From: Baffinella frigidus
Lineage: Eukaryota; Cryptophyceae; Cryptomonadales; Baffinellaceae
DNA length: 15,812 nucleotides
Assembly (NCBI GenBank): GCA_026770585.1
Contig: MU646386.1
Coordinates: 532,643-548,454 of the forward strand
Direction of reading: 5' to 3'
Of the stretch, positions 1 through 7,254 are shown piece by piece. The stretch's first letter is position 1; the number at the start of each line of letters is the position of its first letter. The notes beneath the pieces are model-generated. The model saw only the letters and a list, made by a program, of their open reading frames with translations. It had not been told where the DNA came from and searched no databases. A program made the translations under genes and the position numbers.

Positions 1-80
1 AAACCCTAAACCCTAAACCCTAAACCCTAAACCCTAAACCCTAAACCCTAAACCCTAAACCCTAAACCCTAAACCCTAAA
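1..80 (+). repeat. Telomere, perfect CCCTAAA array
   Basis: About eleven uninterrupted heptamers run from the first base, C-rich strand 5' to 3', which is the orientation expected at a left chromosome end. The repeat is the plant/alveolate type (TTTAGGG). The array starts at base 1, so the window begins at the assembled chromosome end and the true telomere may be longer. Confidence 0.95.
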
Positions 81-716
81 CTCTGAATCCCAAACCCTAA
101 ACCCTAAACTCTAAACTCTAAACCCTGAACCCTTAAACAACTAAACCCTAAACCCTTGACCCTGAACCCTCAACCGTGAACCTCAAACTCCAAACTCTCA
201 ACCCTGAACCCTAAGCAGTCAACCCTAAACCCAATGCCCCCAAAAAATCAAACCCTGAACCCCAAACCATGAACCCAAAACCTCCACGCCCTCAACCCTT
301 GAACACCTAAACCCTAAACCTGAAACCCTAAACCCTAAACTCTAGACCCCAAACCCTAAACCCTAAACCCTGAACCCTGAACCCTTAAACACCTGAACCC
401 TGAACCCTGAACCCTGAACTCTGAACCTTAAGTCCTAAACAGTAAACCTTTAACCCTAAGCCCAAAACCCTGAACCCTGAACCTGAAACTTTAAACCCAA
501 ATCTTTCAACCCTATCCTCAACTCTAAACCCCACACTTCAAACCCTAAACCCTACACCCTACACCCTAAACCCTGAACCCTAAACCCTAAACCCTAAACC
601 CTAAACCCTAAACCCTAAACCCTAAACACTAAACTCTTAAACCTAAACCTTAAACCCTAAACCCTAAAACCTAAAACCTAAACCCTAAATCCTAAACCCT
701 AAACCCTAAACTCTTG
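81..716 (+). repeat. Degenerate subtelomeric CCCTAAA repeats
   Basis: Mutated heptamers in the same orientation, mainly CCCTGAA, CTCTAAA, CCCCAAA and CCCTTAAA variants. A near-perfect internal island lies at about 577-627, and perfect units return near the end. The decay of the proximal array is directly visible. The inner perfect island suggests secondary amplification or a telomere healing event on older repeats. No coding signal. Confidence 0.93.
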
Positions 717-731
717 CAAGTTTGATGGGAA

Positions 732-815
732 GTCTCTCTTTCTCTCTCTTTCTCTTTCTCTCTCGCTCTCGCGCGCGCGCGCGCGCGCGCGCGAGAGAGA
801 GAGAGGGAGAGAGGG
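732..815. repeat. (TC)n-(GC)n-(GA)n palindromic microsatellite
   Basis: A pyrimidine TC run passes into about twelve CG dinucleotides (770-793), then into a GA run. The two flanks are reverse complements, so the tract can form one long hairpin. The alternating CG core is a classic Z-DNA-forming sequence. Confidence 0.9.
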
Positions 816-822
816 TTGCAAT

Positions 823-945
823 GGGCCATCGCTGGCTGTGAGGACTACCTGTAGGTCCCAATAGCTTGACTGTATCCGGGGTAAGCTATAAATAGAGCTC
901 CAAATACAGTCGGGCTATTGTTAGGGCTAGTCCTGACTCTGGCCC
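823..945. mobile_element. MITE-like inverted-repeat element (family F)
   Basis: The arms at 859-875 and 904-920 are inverted copies (15 of 17). Pairing continues outward through AGGACTA/TAGTCCT (841-847 with 928-934) and GGGCCA/TGGCCC (823-828 with 940-945). No ORF, 123 bp, single copy here. The size and arms fit a non-autonomous DNA transposon. A TATAAATA string lies in the loop at about 885-892, but no gene follows it. Confidence 0.6.
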
Positions 946-958
946 TGCAGCGCTGTAC

Positions 959-1121
959 CCACACAGCGGACTTCGAAGGGATTTTGAATAACCCCTAAGC
1001 GATAAGACCTAGGACCCTAACGGTAGGCAACCCGTAGGGACATAGGGGGGGCTCCCACGGATAAGGTAACGGACACTCGGGCATTTCCTGCCCGAAAATC
1101 CCTTCGTAGCCCGCTGTGTGG
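959..1121 (+). mobile_element. MITE family M, copy 1
   Basis: Terminal inverted repeats at 959-985 and 1095-1121 match at about 24 of 27 positions, starting CCACACAGCGG and ending near GAAGGGATTTT. The inside holds a CCTAGGACCCTA string, GTAGGGACATAGGGG and GATAAGGTAACGG, followed by a 7-bp hairpin (1077-1095, loop TTTCC). A second copy lies inverted at 5414-5559. No transposase is encoded, so it is non-autonomous. Confidence 0.8.
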
Positions 1122-1376
1122 ATGCATCCGCGGCATTGTAAATGTGCAACTGTGTTCTCCGGGTGTGCTTATGAATAGAATTCTTCAATGCATATTGGAG
1201 ATGGTATACAGGATTGTATAATGGTTTCTATGAATGTAAAAATGTATCCACATATAATTATTCTAGCTATGCATTGATAAATCTGTATTTGCGTTCTGTG
1301 GGTGGGGGGACTCACACATGCTTGCTTAAAGCAAACACGTGCGAGAAAAACAAGCTCTTGCAACGAGAATGGAGGT
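1122..1376. other. Unassigned AT-richer spacer
   Basis: No repeat, inverted arm or convincing exon seen. Short ORFs on both strands lack recognisable motifs. Confidence 0.5.
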
Positions 1377-1600
1377 GTACATGGGTACCTCGCCCACAAG
1401 AAAACGCCCCCCCCCCTGGGACCATCGTAGGGCCCTAGGTATCGACCTGATATCCCTTAAGTGGCGAGTAGGCTCATACGCCCTACGGTAGGGCCCTAGG
1501 ACCTGCCTAAGACCTCTTGCGGGTCATTTTGACCAGCTCGCCACTTAAGGGATAGGGTCCTAGGATGAGGCGCTTTCTTATGAGCGAGGTACCCCTGTAC
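1377..1600 (+). mobile_element. MITE family E, copy 1, interrupted by family A element
   Basis: Terminal arms at 1377-1408 and 1569-1600 match inverted at 28 of 32 positions and share CGAGGTACCCCTGTAC and CGCTTTCTTATGAG motifs. Removing the nested element at 1453-1552 plus one TA leaves about 122 bp, close to the 121 bp of the second copy at 2611-2731. The nesting dates family A activity after this family E insertion. Confidence 0.8.
1453..1552 (+). mobile_element. Tc1/mariner-like MITE family A, copy 1 (nested)
   Basis: Exactly 100 bp, flanked by TA on each side (1451-1452, 1553-1554). Its 16-bp terminal inverted repeats are perfect and begin TCCCTTAAGTGG. A TA target duplication is typical of Tc1/mariner and Stowaway-type elements. 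The core reads GCCCTACGGTAGGGC followed by CCTAGGACCTGCCT, then a short GGTCA/TGACC hairpin. No ORF. Sister copies at 1629-1726 and 14961-15060. Confidence 0.88.
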
Positions 1601-1628
1601 GTATGTACGGGTCCTTTTATCATGCGTA

Positions 1629-1726
1629 TCCCTCGAGTGACGGACGGGCGAATATTCGCCCGTCGAAGCCCTAGGCAGGTCCTAGGACCCTACCGTAGGG
1701 CGTATGAACATATGTCACTTAAGGGA
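1629..1726 (-). mobile_element. Tc1/mariner-like MITE family A, copy 2
   Basis: 98 bp, flanked by TA (1627-1628, 1727-1728), opposite orientation to copy 1. The termini match at 11 of 13 (TCCCTCGAGTGAC against TCCCTTAAGTGAC). The inside contains a perfect 22-bp palindrome at 1643-1664 centred on AATATT, then the shared CCTAGGACCCTACCGTAGGGC core. Confidence 0.87.
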
Positions 1727-1729
1727 TAC

Positions 1730-1950
1730 CGTTTTGTCTGGGCAATGATCAGAACGGAGGCCCCGGGCTCATAGACGGTTGTATCACTCAACTTAAGACT
1801 TCAGGGCCTATCTAGGACCTGCATCGAGATTAATAAAGAAGATGAGAAGGTGACGAGTGGTGCAACCTTGAGCGAAAAGGCATGCACGGCCACAGCAGGA
1901 ATACATGGTGGCGATGTTGGTATCGATCCGTAAGTGAATCGCTTACGATC
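1730..1950. other. Unassigned spacer with decayed MITE fragment
   Basis: A CTTAAG plus CTATCTAGGACCTGC stretch (about 1790-1823) resembles a worn fragment of the family A core. A small hairpin, CGTAAG/CTTACG, lies at 1929-1947. No convincing exon. Confidence 0.35.
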
Positions 1951-1951
1951 A

Positions 1952-2001
1952 GTCAACCGAGCCTCAAACAATCTGAGGCCCTTCCGTGAAGGCTTGTTGA
2001 C
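1952..2001 (+). other. Three-way-junction fold (cloverleaf-like)
   Basis: Outer stem GTCAAC (1952-1957) with GTTGAC (1996-2001). Inside it are stem GCCTCA/TGAGGC (1961-1966 with 1974-1979) and stem CCTTC/GAAGG (1980-1984 with 1988-1992). All three stems pair perfectly within 50 bases. No tRNA A/B boxes and no recognised RNA family. It may be a structured RNA or simply transposon DNA structure. Confidence 0.3.
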
Positions 2002-2024
2002 ACTGGCGGTTCGATCCGTAATAG

Positions 2025-2185
2025 AGCGCTTGCGGGAAAACTTGGACGATTTCAACGAGAAATGTTTTCAGAATTTGTACCAGAATCGCTTAGATGGACC
2101 GGTTTCATGTCACGTCCTGGTACAAAAGCTCTGAATTTCTGAAAATATTTCTCGTTGAAATCGGCCAAGTTTTTCCGCAAGCGCT
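2025..2185. repeat. Long inverted repeat (fold-back)
   Basis: The arms 2025-2082 and 2118-2185 are reverse complements apart from a few substitutions and about 10 extra bases in the right arm. The spacer is 35 bases. Both arms, read inward, stay open and encode similar peptides (RLRENLDDFNEK and RLRKNLADFNEK). That may be a decayed inverted duplication of one coding fragment or coincidence. A further inverted match (GCAGGAATACA, near 1896 and 2372) may mark the outer ends of a larger element. Confidence 0.7.
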
Positions 2186-2431
2186 GTAAACACACGATTC
2201 GCTCCGAGTAGAGGCTTTTATTCTCTCTCTTACACACACACGCACTCTCTCTCCCTCCCTCCCTCTCTAGGAAGGTAGACCTAAGGCTATCAGGAACCAG
2301 GTGTGCAAACACTCATTGCGCGAGGACTGAGCCCAAGCAAGACACGCGTCGCTGTCACTCGGTGTATTCCTGCTTTATTCCCCACACGAGACACTGTCGG
2401 AGTTCCCCTTCACGCAGATCCTTTCAAGAAG

Positions 2432-2526
2432 TTAACCCTAAACCCTAAACCCTAAACCCTAAACCCTAAACCATAAACCATAAGCCATAAACCTTAAACC
2501 CTAAGCCCTAAACCCTAAACCCTAAA
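2432..2526 (+). repeat. Interstitial telomere-like block, CCCTAAA orientation
   Basis: About 13 heptamers with perfect ends and a degenerate middle (CCATAAA, CCATAAG, CCTTAAA), in the same orientation as the chromosome end. Confidence 0.9.
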
Positions 2527-2610
2527 CCAATTTCATGTCGAGAGACTTGCGTTCGATGTCGTAGAGGCGCACAATGATCCTGCGGTTTTAGGGTTTGCGG
2601 GCTTAGAGTT

Positions 2611-2731
2611 TACAGGAATACTTCGCTGATAAGAAAGCGCCTCCTCCTAGGACCCTACAGTAGGGCTATGGCTAGGGCCCTGTGGTGGTCAGAGAGGGGG
2701 TGCACTTTCTTATGAGCGAGGCACCCCTGTA
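2611..2731 (-). mobile_element. MITE family E, copy 2
   Basis: 121 bp with terminal arms 2611-2641 and 2701-2731 matching inverted at 24 of 31. They carry the same ATAAGAAAG and TATGAGCGAGG motifs as the copy at 1377. The inside has CCTAGGACCCTACAGTAGGG. Telomere-like scraps flank both ends (TTAGAGTTT left, AGGGTTTGAG right), suggesting insertion into a degenerate telomeric tract. Confidence 0.78.
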
Positions 2732-2966
2732 GGGTTTGAGGGGCTCAAGGAGATGGGAGGTACATGTAGTAGGGAGGGTGTAGTGATACGGGGCGTGTGG
2801 ATTGTTCTGCCACTAAACACACGCCTGTTCACAGCCCCACTTCTCAACAGTTGAGCAGTAATAGATACCCGTCAAAAAGACGGGCATGTTTTGTCCCGGG
2901 AAGGTAACGAAACCGGGAAGGGGTAGCTGCTTTTCCGGGAACGCCTCAGATACGCTACGAGTCGAT
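2732..2966. other. Spacer with short hairpins
   Basis: Contains CTCAACAGTTGAG (about 2844-2856), a 6-bp stem CCCGTC/GACGGG with an AAAAA loop (2868-2884), and a CCGGGAA/TTCCGGG stem (about 2912-2937). No exon recognised. Confidence 0.4.
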
Positions 2967-3040
2967 CTCGACTTTAATCTGCTCGACTTTAATCTGTCAA
3001 CAGATTAAAGTCGAGAATCTGTCAACAGATTCAAGTCGAG
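2967..3040. repeat. Nested double palindrome, four copies of a 15-mer
   Basis: The unit CTCGACTTTAATCTG occurs twice direct (2967-2981, 2982-2996), then twice inverted (3001-3015, 3026-3040, the last with one mismatch). The inner pair forms a perfect 16-bp stem with a two-base loop (2982-3015). The AATCTGTCAACAGATT string occurs twice. Confidence 0.9.
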
Positions 3041-3050
3041 AGTCCTCGGA

Positions 3051-3415
3051 CTTGCGCACCCTTGCCACGCCGCGAATTTCTTGATGAAAGTGATTGCGGG
3101 TTCTCCTCGTTCAATCTAAGGGTTTGTGCAGTAAAGAACCCTTCACAATTCCAAGACCCGTCAATTTCAATCACTCCACACAAGAAAACTAAAGGGGCCC
3201 ATTTAAAACCGAGATGCTTTTACAAGTGGGCATTTGTGTAGTAACGTTCGTCAGTTTGGTCACGAACTCAGCGAAATTAGCACAGTCACGAGGTTAGATA
3301 AGGTTAGGTTTTGCAGGTACACATCCTTACAACCCCACATATAAATAAAGTCCTCCAGCATTCTCGAGTGGCTCTCCTGCGCACCCATGGCGCGTCGAGA
3401 ATTCCTTGATTGCAG
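3051..3415. repeat. Dispersed direct repeat pair, about 40 bp
   Basis: 3051-3090 and 3376-3415 share TGCGCACCC, then a CGCG..GAATT.CTTGAT pattern. The 285 bases between them show no exon or element. Confidence 0.6.
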
Positions 3416-3436
3416 AATAGTAGTCGGGCCAGTGCC

Positions 3437-3680
3437 CCCCAGCGAGGCTGCACCCGATCTGCGAACACGCGAGATATTATTGGGTACCCATCAGATCACA
3501 CCACTTCGCAGCCACAGGGGCCTTCGATCATGTGTCCATCTAAACGATCTGGTACAAATTGCAATTCATTTCAGGGTAAGGGGCTTGAAATGATCCCCGG
3601 AAAGCCTCCGGGGGGCACATAAAACTTTGGCGCTGCTAGTGACCTCTACTCACCCCAGCGAGGCTGCACCCGATGTGCGA
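3437..3680. repeat. Direct repeat of 28 bp, 27 of 28 identical
   Basis: CCCCAGCGAGGCTGCACCCG and the following eight bases occur at 3437-3464 and again at 3653-3680, with a single C/G difference. Between them lies a 7-bp hairpin, CCCCGGA/TCCGGGG (3595-3613). Confidence 0.8.
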
Positions 3681-3684
3681 TCCA

Positions 3685-3776
3685 AGGAGAGGGAGGGAGA
3701 GAGAGAGAGGGAGAGAGAGAGAGAGAGAGAGAGGGAGGGAGAGGGAAAGAGAGCGGGAGAGAAAGAGAGAGAGGGC
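3685..3776 (+). repeat. GA-rich microsatellite
   Basis: Purine tract of GA and GAGG units. The long Arg-Glu ORF across it is an artefact of the repeat. Confidence 0.92.
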
Positions 3777-3860
3777 GAGTTGCGTATTGAATTACAAGTA
3801 CTGAGTTGGGACTACAGGAAGCCTCAAACCTGTAGCCCGTACGGACTTCCGAAAGAGATG

Positions 3861-3898
3861 CATGGGGTTCCCCATGTCTCTCTATGTACATAGAGAGA
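3861..3898. repeat. Two abutting perfect palindromes
   Basis: CATGGGG TT CCCCATG (3861-3876) is followed directly by a 22-bp palindrome centred on TGTACA (3877-3898). Confidence 0.85.
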
Positions 3899-3993
3899 GA
3901 GTGCAATAAATTGGTCAACTAGGAGTGTGCCTCTTCACGTATATACATCTGCATCACATCGATCTATCTGGAGAGGAGGGCGTCCCGTCCTCT

Positions 3994-4103
3994 GTTCCCT
4001 AACTACCTTTTTCATTCAATTAGGAGGTCTGATTAAATTTACTATGCCCTAACTAAATTATCCTATTCAACCTCCTATCGAACAGGAACTGATTCAGTTG
4101 CCT
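3994..4103 (+). mobile_element. MITE family P, copy 1
   Basis: About 75 percent similar to 5163-5258, sharing TTAAATTTACTATGCCCTAA and CCTATTCAACCTCCTAT. Bounded by GTTCC and GGAAC. The right end continues into GATTCAGTTG, the complement of the longer terminus seen in copy 2. No ORF. Confidence 0.75.
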
Positions 4104-4140
4104 GAATCTGCGATATGTTTTTAAGAGACGGGGGTGATGA

Positions 4141-4175
4141 CCACTTTCGTCGAAAGGCCACGACGTCGAAAGTGG
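4141..4175. repeat. Hairpin, 9-bp perfect stem
   Basis: CCACTTTCG (4141-4149) pairs with CGAAAGTGG (4167-4175). TCG/CGA pairing adds to it inside. Confidence 0.7.
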
Positions 4176-4639
4176 CCACCACCTCGACACGGGGTAATTA
4201 TTAGGGAACCGGGCGAGATTGCACTCACCAGGAACGGCATGGCGATTGTCTTGGGGGGGTCATCAGCCACCTGCTTCATGACTCGGGTCTCAGGCGTCAG
4301 GGCCCATCCACCTAGCGCTGCGGGACTGGACGTGATGGACTACGGATAATGGACCAGGGGGGAGGGACTGGAGTCTCAGGCTTGAGGGCATTCCACCTGG
4401 GACCAGGCTCCTAACGAGTGCCACACTCTTACCTCTATGCGGGGTTTCTTTTGCGCTGCTTACCGAAATGTCGAGAGCGAGACGTCACAACGCAAACATG
4501 GAACCTCTGTTGACATGAGTAACAGTGGATAATGCAGGATGCGTCAGCGTCCTGGTGCAACACACCCCAGGGTAGTCAGCAGGGTTAGTCAAGGGGGACT
4601 CTGCGCTACCGCAGGGCCGTTTGGCGCGGAGTTCATTGC
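4176..4639. other. Spacer with degenerate tandem duplication
   Basis: About 34 bases around 4280-4313 recur at 4367-4399 (GTCTCAGGC..GAGGGC.TCCACCT pattern). A GC-rich hairpin, CAGGATGC/GCGTCCTG, lies near 4532-4551. No exon recognised. Confidence 0.4.
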
Positions 4640-4913
4640 TCAGGGTTTAGGGTGTGGGGTTTAGTGTTTAGTGTTTACGGTGTAGGGTTTAGGGTTTACG
4701 GTGTAGGGTTTAGGGTTTAGGGTCTAGGGTTTGAGGTTTAGGGTTGAGGGTGTACGGCTTAGGGCTTAGGTTGTGGGTTTCGGAGTTCAGGGTTCAGGGT
4801 TCAGGGTTCAGGGTTCAGGGTTCAGGGTTCAGGGTTAAGGGGCAAAGGTTCAGGGTTCAGGGTTCAGGGTTCAAGGTTCAGGGTTCAGGGTTCAGGGTTC
4901 AGGGTTCAGGGTT
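4640..4913 (-). repeat. Interstitial telomere-like block, TTTAGGG then TTCAGGG
   Basis: Reversed relative to the chromosome end. The first half is degenerate TTTAGGG with GTGTAGGG variants. From about 4787 it is almost pure TTCAGGG, so one variant has been homogenised locally. The ORF of repeating VQGSGFR across it is a repeat artefact. Confidence 0.92.
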
Positions 4914-5062
4914 GACCACTTTTGCAGAAGCTGACAGCGCAGCGCGAAACCACACACGCTTGGCGTTCGAGTTGCGTAACCCCTGCACTACTCTATTCTC
5001 CGTATTTCGGTACATGGGGTTACTCCTGAAGTAAGCAGTCGCGGGACGCCGCGTTTGCGAAC

Positions 5063-5403
5063 AAGTTGAACTTACAGGGGTCACAGGCTGTAACCCCTGT
5101 AACCCCGTGTAACCCCTGTACCGCTCTTGCGAACGATTTCATCTCGGACGATAACTGAATCAGTTCCCTAATTAGCGGTTTCATTTCATTAGGAAGCCTA
5201 ATTAAATTTACTATGCCCTAACAAATTTCTCCTATTCAACCTCCTATTGAAAAGGAACCCATGCAGTTATCTTCCGAGATGAGATTCGAGTGCGGCGCGA
5301 ATCCACAAAAGGCGCTTTCGATTCGTCGATTCGTCGCTCTCGCGTTACAGGGGTTTCGCGGGGTTACATGGGTTACAGCCTGTAACCCCTGCAAGTTCGA
5401 CTT
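5063..5403. mobile_element. Long-arm inverted-repeat element Q, with family P nested inside
   Basis: Outer arms 5063-5120 and 5346-5403 match inverted at 52 of 58 and are themselves built from CTGTAACCCCTGTAACCCC-type direct repeats with an inner GTTACAG/CTGTAAC palindrome. Family P copy 1 has no such arms, so Q looks like a separate host element. No ORF. Confidence 0.75.
5140..5281 (+). mobile_element. MITE family P, copy 2
   Basis: Termini CATCTCGGACGATAACTG (from 5140) and CAGTTATCTTCCGAGATG (to 5281) are inverted repeats with one mismatch in 18. GTTCC/GGAAC motifs lie inside, with the conserved core shared with 3994-4103. Confidence 0.78.
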
Positions 5404-5413
5404 ACAGGAGTTC

Positions 5414-5559
5414 AACACAGCGGTCTGAGAAGGGATTGTCGGCCCAAATCGGGCCGACTTTCCGTTACCTTATCGGTAGGAACTCCCCTATGTCCCTACG
5501 ATATTGCCTACTTGTTCACTAGGGTCATTCACGAACTCCCTTCGAAGTCCGGTGTGTGG
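5414..5559 (-). mobile_element. MITE family M, copy 2 (inverted)
   Basis: The reverse complement aligns with 959-1121: TIRs (18 of 23 internally), GTAGGGACATAGGGG, GATAAGGTAACGG. At the same place as in copy 1 it has a hairpin with a different stem, GTCGGCCC/GGGCCGAC (5438-5458, 8 bp, 5-base loop). It abuts element Q on one side and a possible exon remnant on the other. Confidence 0.8.
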
Positions 5560-5568
5560 ACTGTACCG

Positions 5569-5709
5569 CGGCGGCGAACGATGTGAGGGCGGTGCGGAAG
5601 TAGTGGAGGCGCTTGGCTTTGGAGTCGTCGCTCTTGTCATTCCGCGGCTTCCCGGGCCCGACTTGCGCCAGGAGGTGCACCACCGCCTGCCACCCACGCC
5701 AGGACACGT
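5569..5709 (-). pseudogene. Possible exon remnant, copy alpha
   Basis: Minus-strand reading gives WQAVVHLLAQVG, then a Lys/Asp-rich stretch and RLHYFRTALTSFAAA, ending at a GCG|GTACAG donor-like site. The first about 50 bases (5659-5709) are repeated at 5903-5952, where the equivalent peptide is WQAAFHTLAQIG. The substitutions are mostly conservative (V/A, V/F, V/I), as expected for duplicated coding sequence. The reading frames around the two copies differ by an indel. No protein family recognised. Could be non-coding. Confidence 0.3.
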
Positions 5710-5885
5710 TTGAAATCCTCACGTTCAAACGCAACGAACGTCGTGTTTCGTGGTATAGATGCAAGATGGTTGGGCTGAGGAATGGCTCCAAGGACTGGAT
5801 GTTTGGCCCCGAGGTGCGAGAAGATGCTGGGGTTGTCAAATCCCTGTTGGTAACCTCATCGCTTCGCATCGCCTCTCATCGAATT

Positions 5886-5952
5886 ATCGATCTGCAATCT
5901 CGCCGATTTGCGCAAGGGTGTGGAAGGCCGCCTGCCACGCCAGGGTACACGT
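5886..5952 (-). pseudogene. Possible exon remnant, copy beta
   Basis: Minus strand, frame LAWQAAFHTLAQIGEIADR, then a stop. Related to copy alpha about 244 bases to the left. Too short to assign. Confidence 0.28.
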
Positions 5953-6178
5953 GCAAATTTCATTTCAGAGTGCATCAACGAGTTAAGCTGACACCTCGGA
6001 AGACTACTGGGGACGTTTCTTGAGATGATTATTGAATTCTTTCTAAGGAAACACGCCAAAGGTCAGCAATTATTGGTCACGTGACGCCCGGATATCCGGG
6101 CTAGATGTGACGCGTGGCCTCCCGAGCGGCAAACGGAAATTTTACCCGGAAACACTTTTGCCAAGAGTCTAATCCTTC
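5953..6178. other. Spacer with perfect 16-bp palindrome
   Basis: GCCCGGATATCCGGGC at 6086-6101 is a perfect palindrome. Nothing else recognised. Confidence 0.5.
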
Positions 6179-6252
6179 CGCTGTCGAGCGACTTTGGCAC
6201 GAAATCAAAAGCCAGATCCGGAAACCCAGTCGTGGCTTTTTTATTTCAAAAG
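6179..6252 (+). repeat. Hairpin repeat R, copy 1
   Basis: Matches the reverse complement of 9903-9974 over about 74 bases (GTCGAGCGA.TTTGGCACGA, ATCAAAAGCCA). Both keep an AAAAGCCA/TGGCTTTT stem of 8 bp around a diverged loop. Non-coding. May be a small transposon or part of a larger element with S. Confidence 0.7.
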
Positions 6253-6312
6253 GAGGGGGCGCCTTCAAAAGGGACTTCGTTATGCACCCAGGTGGCTCTC
6301 TAGCTGTGTCCA

Positions 6313-6590
6313 AGTCTTTTTGGGCTCACCAATTTGATGAGCTCGGGCTCTTGTCCGTACCATAGTTGACAGATTTGTACCGCAAAACCAGCATGTCAAT
6401 TTGAGAATAGTAGGTCAACCCGAGTGAGGCAGAGCCAGGCTCTGTCCAGGGATAGTCAGTAGGCCCTGCCGAAACGTAGCCTCCTTGGCGGCGAATATAT
6501 GGTGCCATGCAGGTATCATACAGTATGGTGCCATGTATCCATCATACAGTCTCTCTCTATGTATCATACCGCTCTCTCTAGGTATTATAC
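6313..6590 (+). mobile_element. Repeat element S, copy 1
   Basis: About 270 bases whose reverse complement occurs at 10471-10757, at roughly 80 percent identity. Landmarks in order: TTTTTGGGCTCAC, ACCAGCATGTCAA, AACCCGAGTGAGGCAGAGC, a CTGCCGAAA.GTAGCCTCC string, GGCGGCGAATATATGG, then a 26-bp tandem duplication (6498-6523, 6524-6549) and a CTCTCTATGTATCATA tail. No ORF with recognisable motifs. Distinct termini not resolved. Confidence 0.78.
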
Positions 6591-6742
6591 AAGTCTCTGT
6601 CTCTAGGTTTCAAAAAGGTCTCTATCAAGGGAAGGCGCTTGCCTTCGGCGAGACCTCTGGCACAAGCGGTGTAATTAGTAGTCGATCACTTTTCCAAAAG
6701 CATAGCTGTATAGGGGCCTCTCGAGTATCATCGAGGTCCTTT
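6591..6742. other. Spacer with hairpin
   Basis: GGTCTC...GAGACC encloses GAAGGC GCTT GCCTTC (about 6617-6655), giving an extended imperfect hairpin. Confidence 0.4.
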
Positions 6743-6861
6743 CTGAGGGTTAAAAAGAACAAGAAGACCTTCGACGAGCCGTCTTTTCCCGACACGCGCG
6801 AAATCACCATTGTGCCGGGCACCGAATTTGATCTTCGGGTCTGGCACACAGCCGGCAGTCA
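6743..6861 (+). pseudogene. Possible coding fragment
   Basis: Open frame with balanced composition and GC-rich third positions: KKNKKTFDEPSFPDTREI, then TIVPGTEFDLRVWH. It ends in a GA microsatellite. The IVPGTEF phrase faintly recalls the loop before the catalytic Glu in some ADP-ribosyltransferase-like folds, but that is only a guess. No start, no clear splice sites except AG near 6744-6745. Confidence 0.22.
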
Positions 6862-7017
6862 GAGAGAGAGAGAGAGAGAGATAGATAAAGAGCGAGTGAG
6901 CACTAGATTTGATTTCCGGGCCTACGCATGTTGCGTAGTTATCAAGTTGATCAATTTTCATCAGACTAGAGAGGAATAAAGAAGAAGAAGAAAAAGAAAA
7001 AGAAGAAGAAGAAGAAG
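6862..7017 (+). repeat. GA and GAA microsatellites
   Basis: A (GA)n run near 6860-6882 and a GAAGAA/AAAAAG purine run at about 6977-7017. The 90 bases between them are unremarkable. Confidence 0.85.
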
Positions 7018-7254
7018 CACCGACTTCGGACAGTCTCTTGCAGTCCGGTCCTGGCAAACACGTTTTGGAAGTAACGTGTCGTCAAGTTCGCGGAGCATTC
7101 ATTTCGGGCCCCCTCTGGTCGCATTGCGTTTCTGGTGTGACGTTATAAGTTCAACAAAGTCTTTCTTCATCAAACAGCCGGAAGCCAGAGAGCGTGAGAG
7201 GTCTTTTCGCAAGTCAGAGAGAGAGGTCTTTTCAGAAAGTCTCCATCTATTTGG
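7018..7254. other. Unassigned spacer
   Basis: ACAGCCGGAAGCCAGAGAG near 7175 resembles ACAGCCGGCAGTCAGAGAG near 6848. GAGAGGTCTTTTC is repeated at about 7196 and 7222. No exon recognised. Confidence 0.4.

Noticed and set aside
885-892. TATA box (TATAAATA)
   Set aside because: Lies in the loop of a MITE-like element with no gene within reach.
1952-2001. tRNA gene
   Set aside because: Three stems, but no acceptor-arm geometry, anticodon loop or A/B box. Reported only as a structure.
2868-2884. Bacterial-type terminator hairpin
   Set aside because: Window is eukaryotic, the T-run after the stem is weak, and there is no gene upstream.
3685-3776. Arg/Glu-rich protein
   Set aside because: GA microsatellite translated. 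No other coding support.
4744-5034. ORF of VQGSGFR repeats
   Set aside because: Direct translation of TTCAGGG heptamers. A 7-base repeat read through three frames gives an open repetitive peptide with no independent support.
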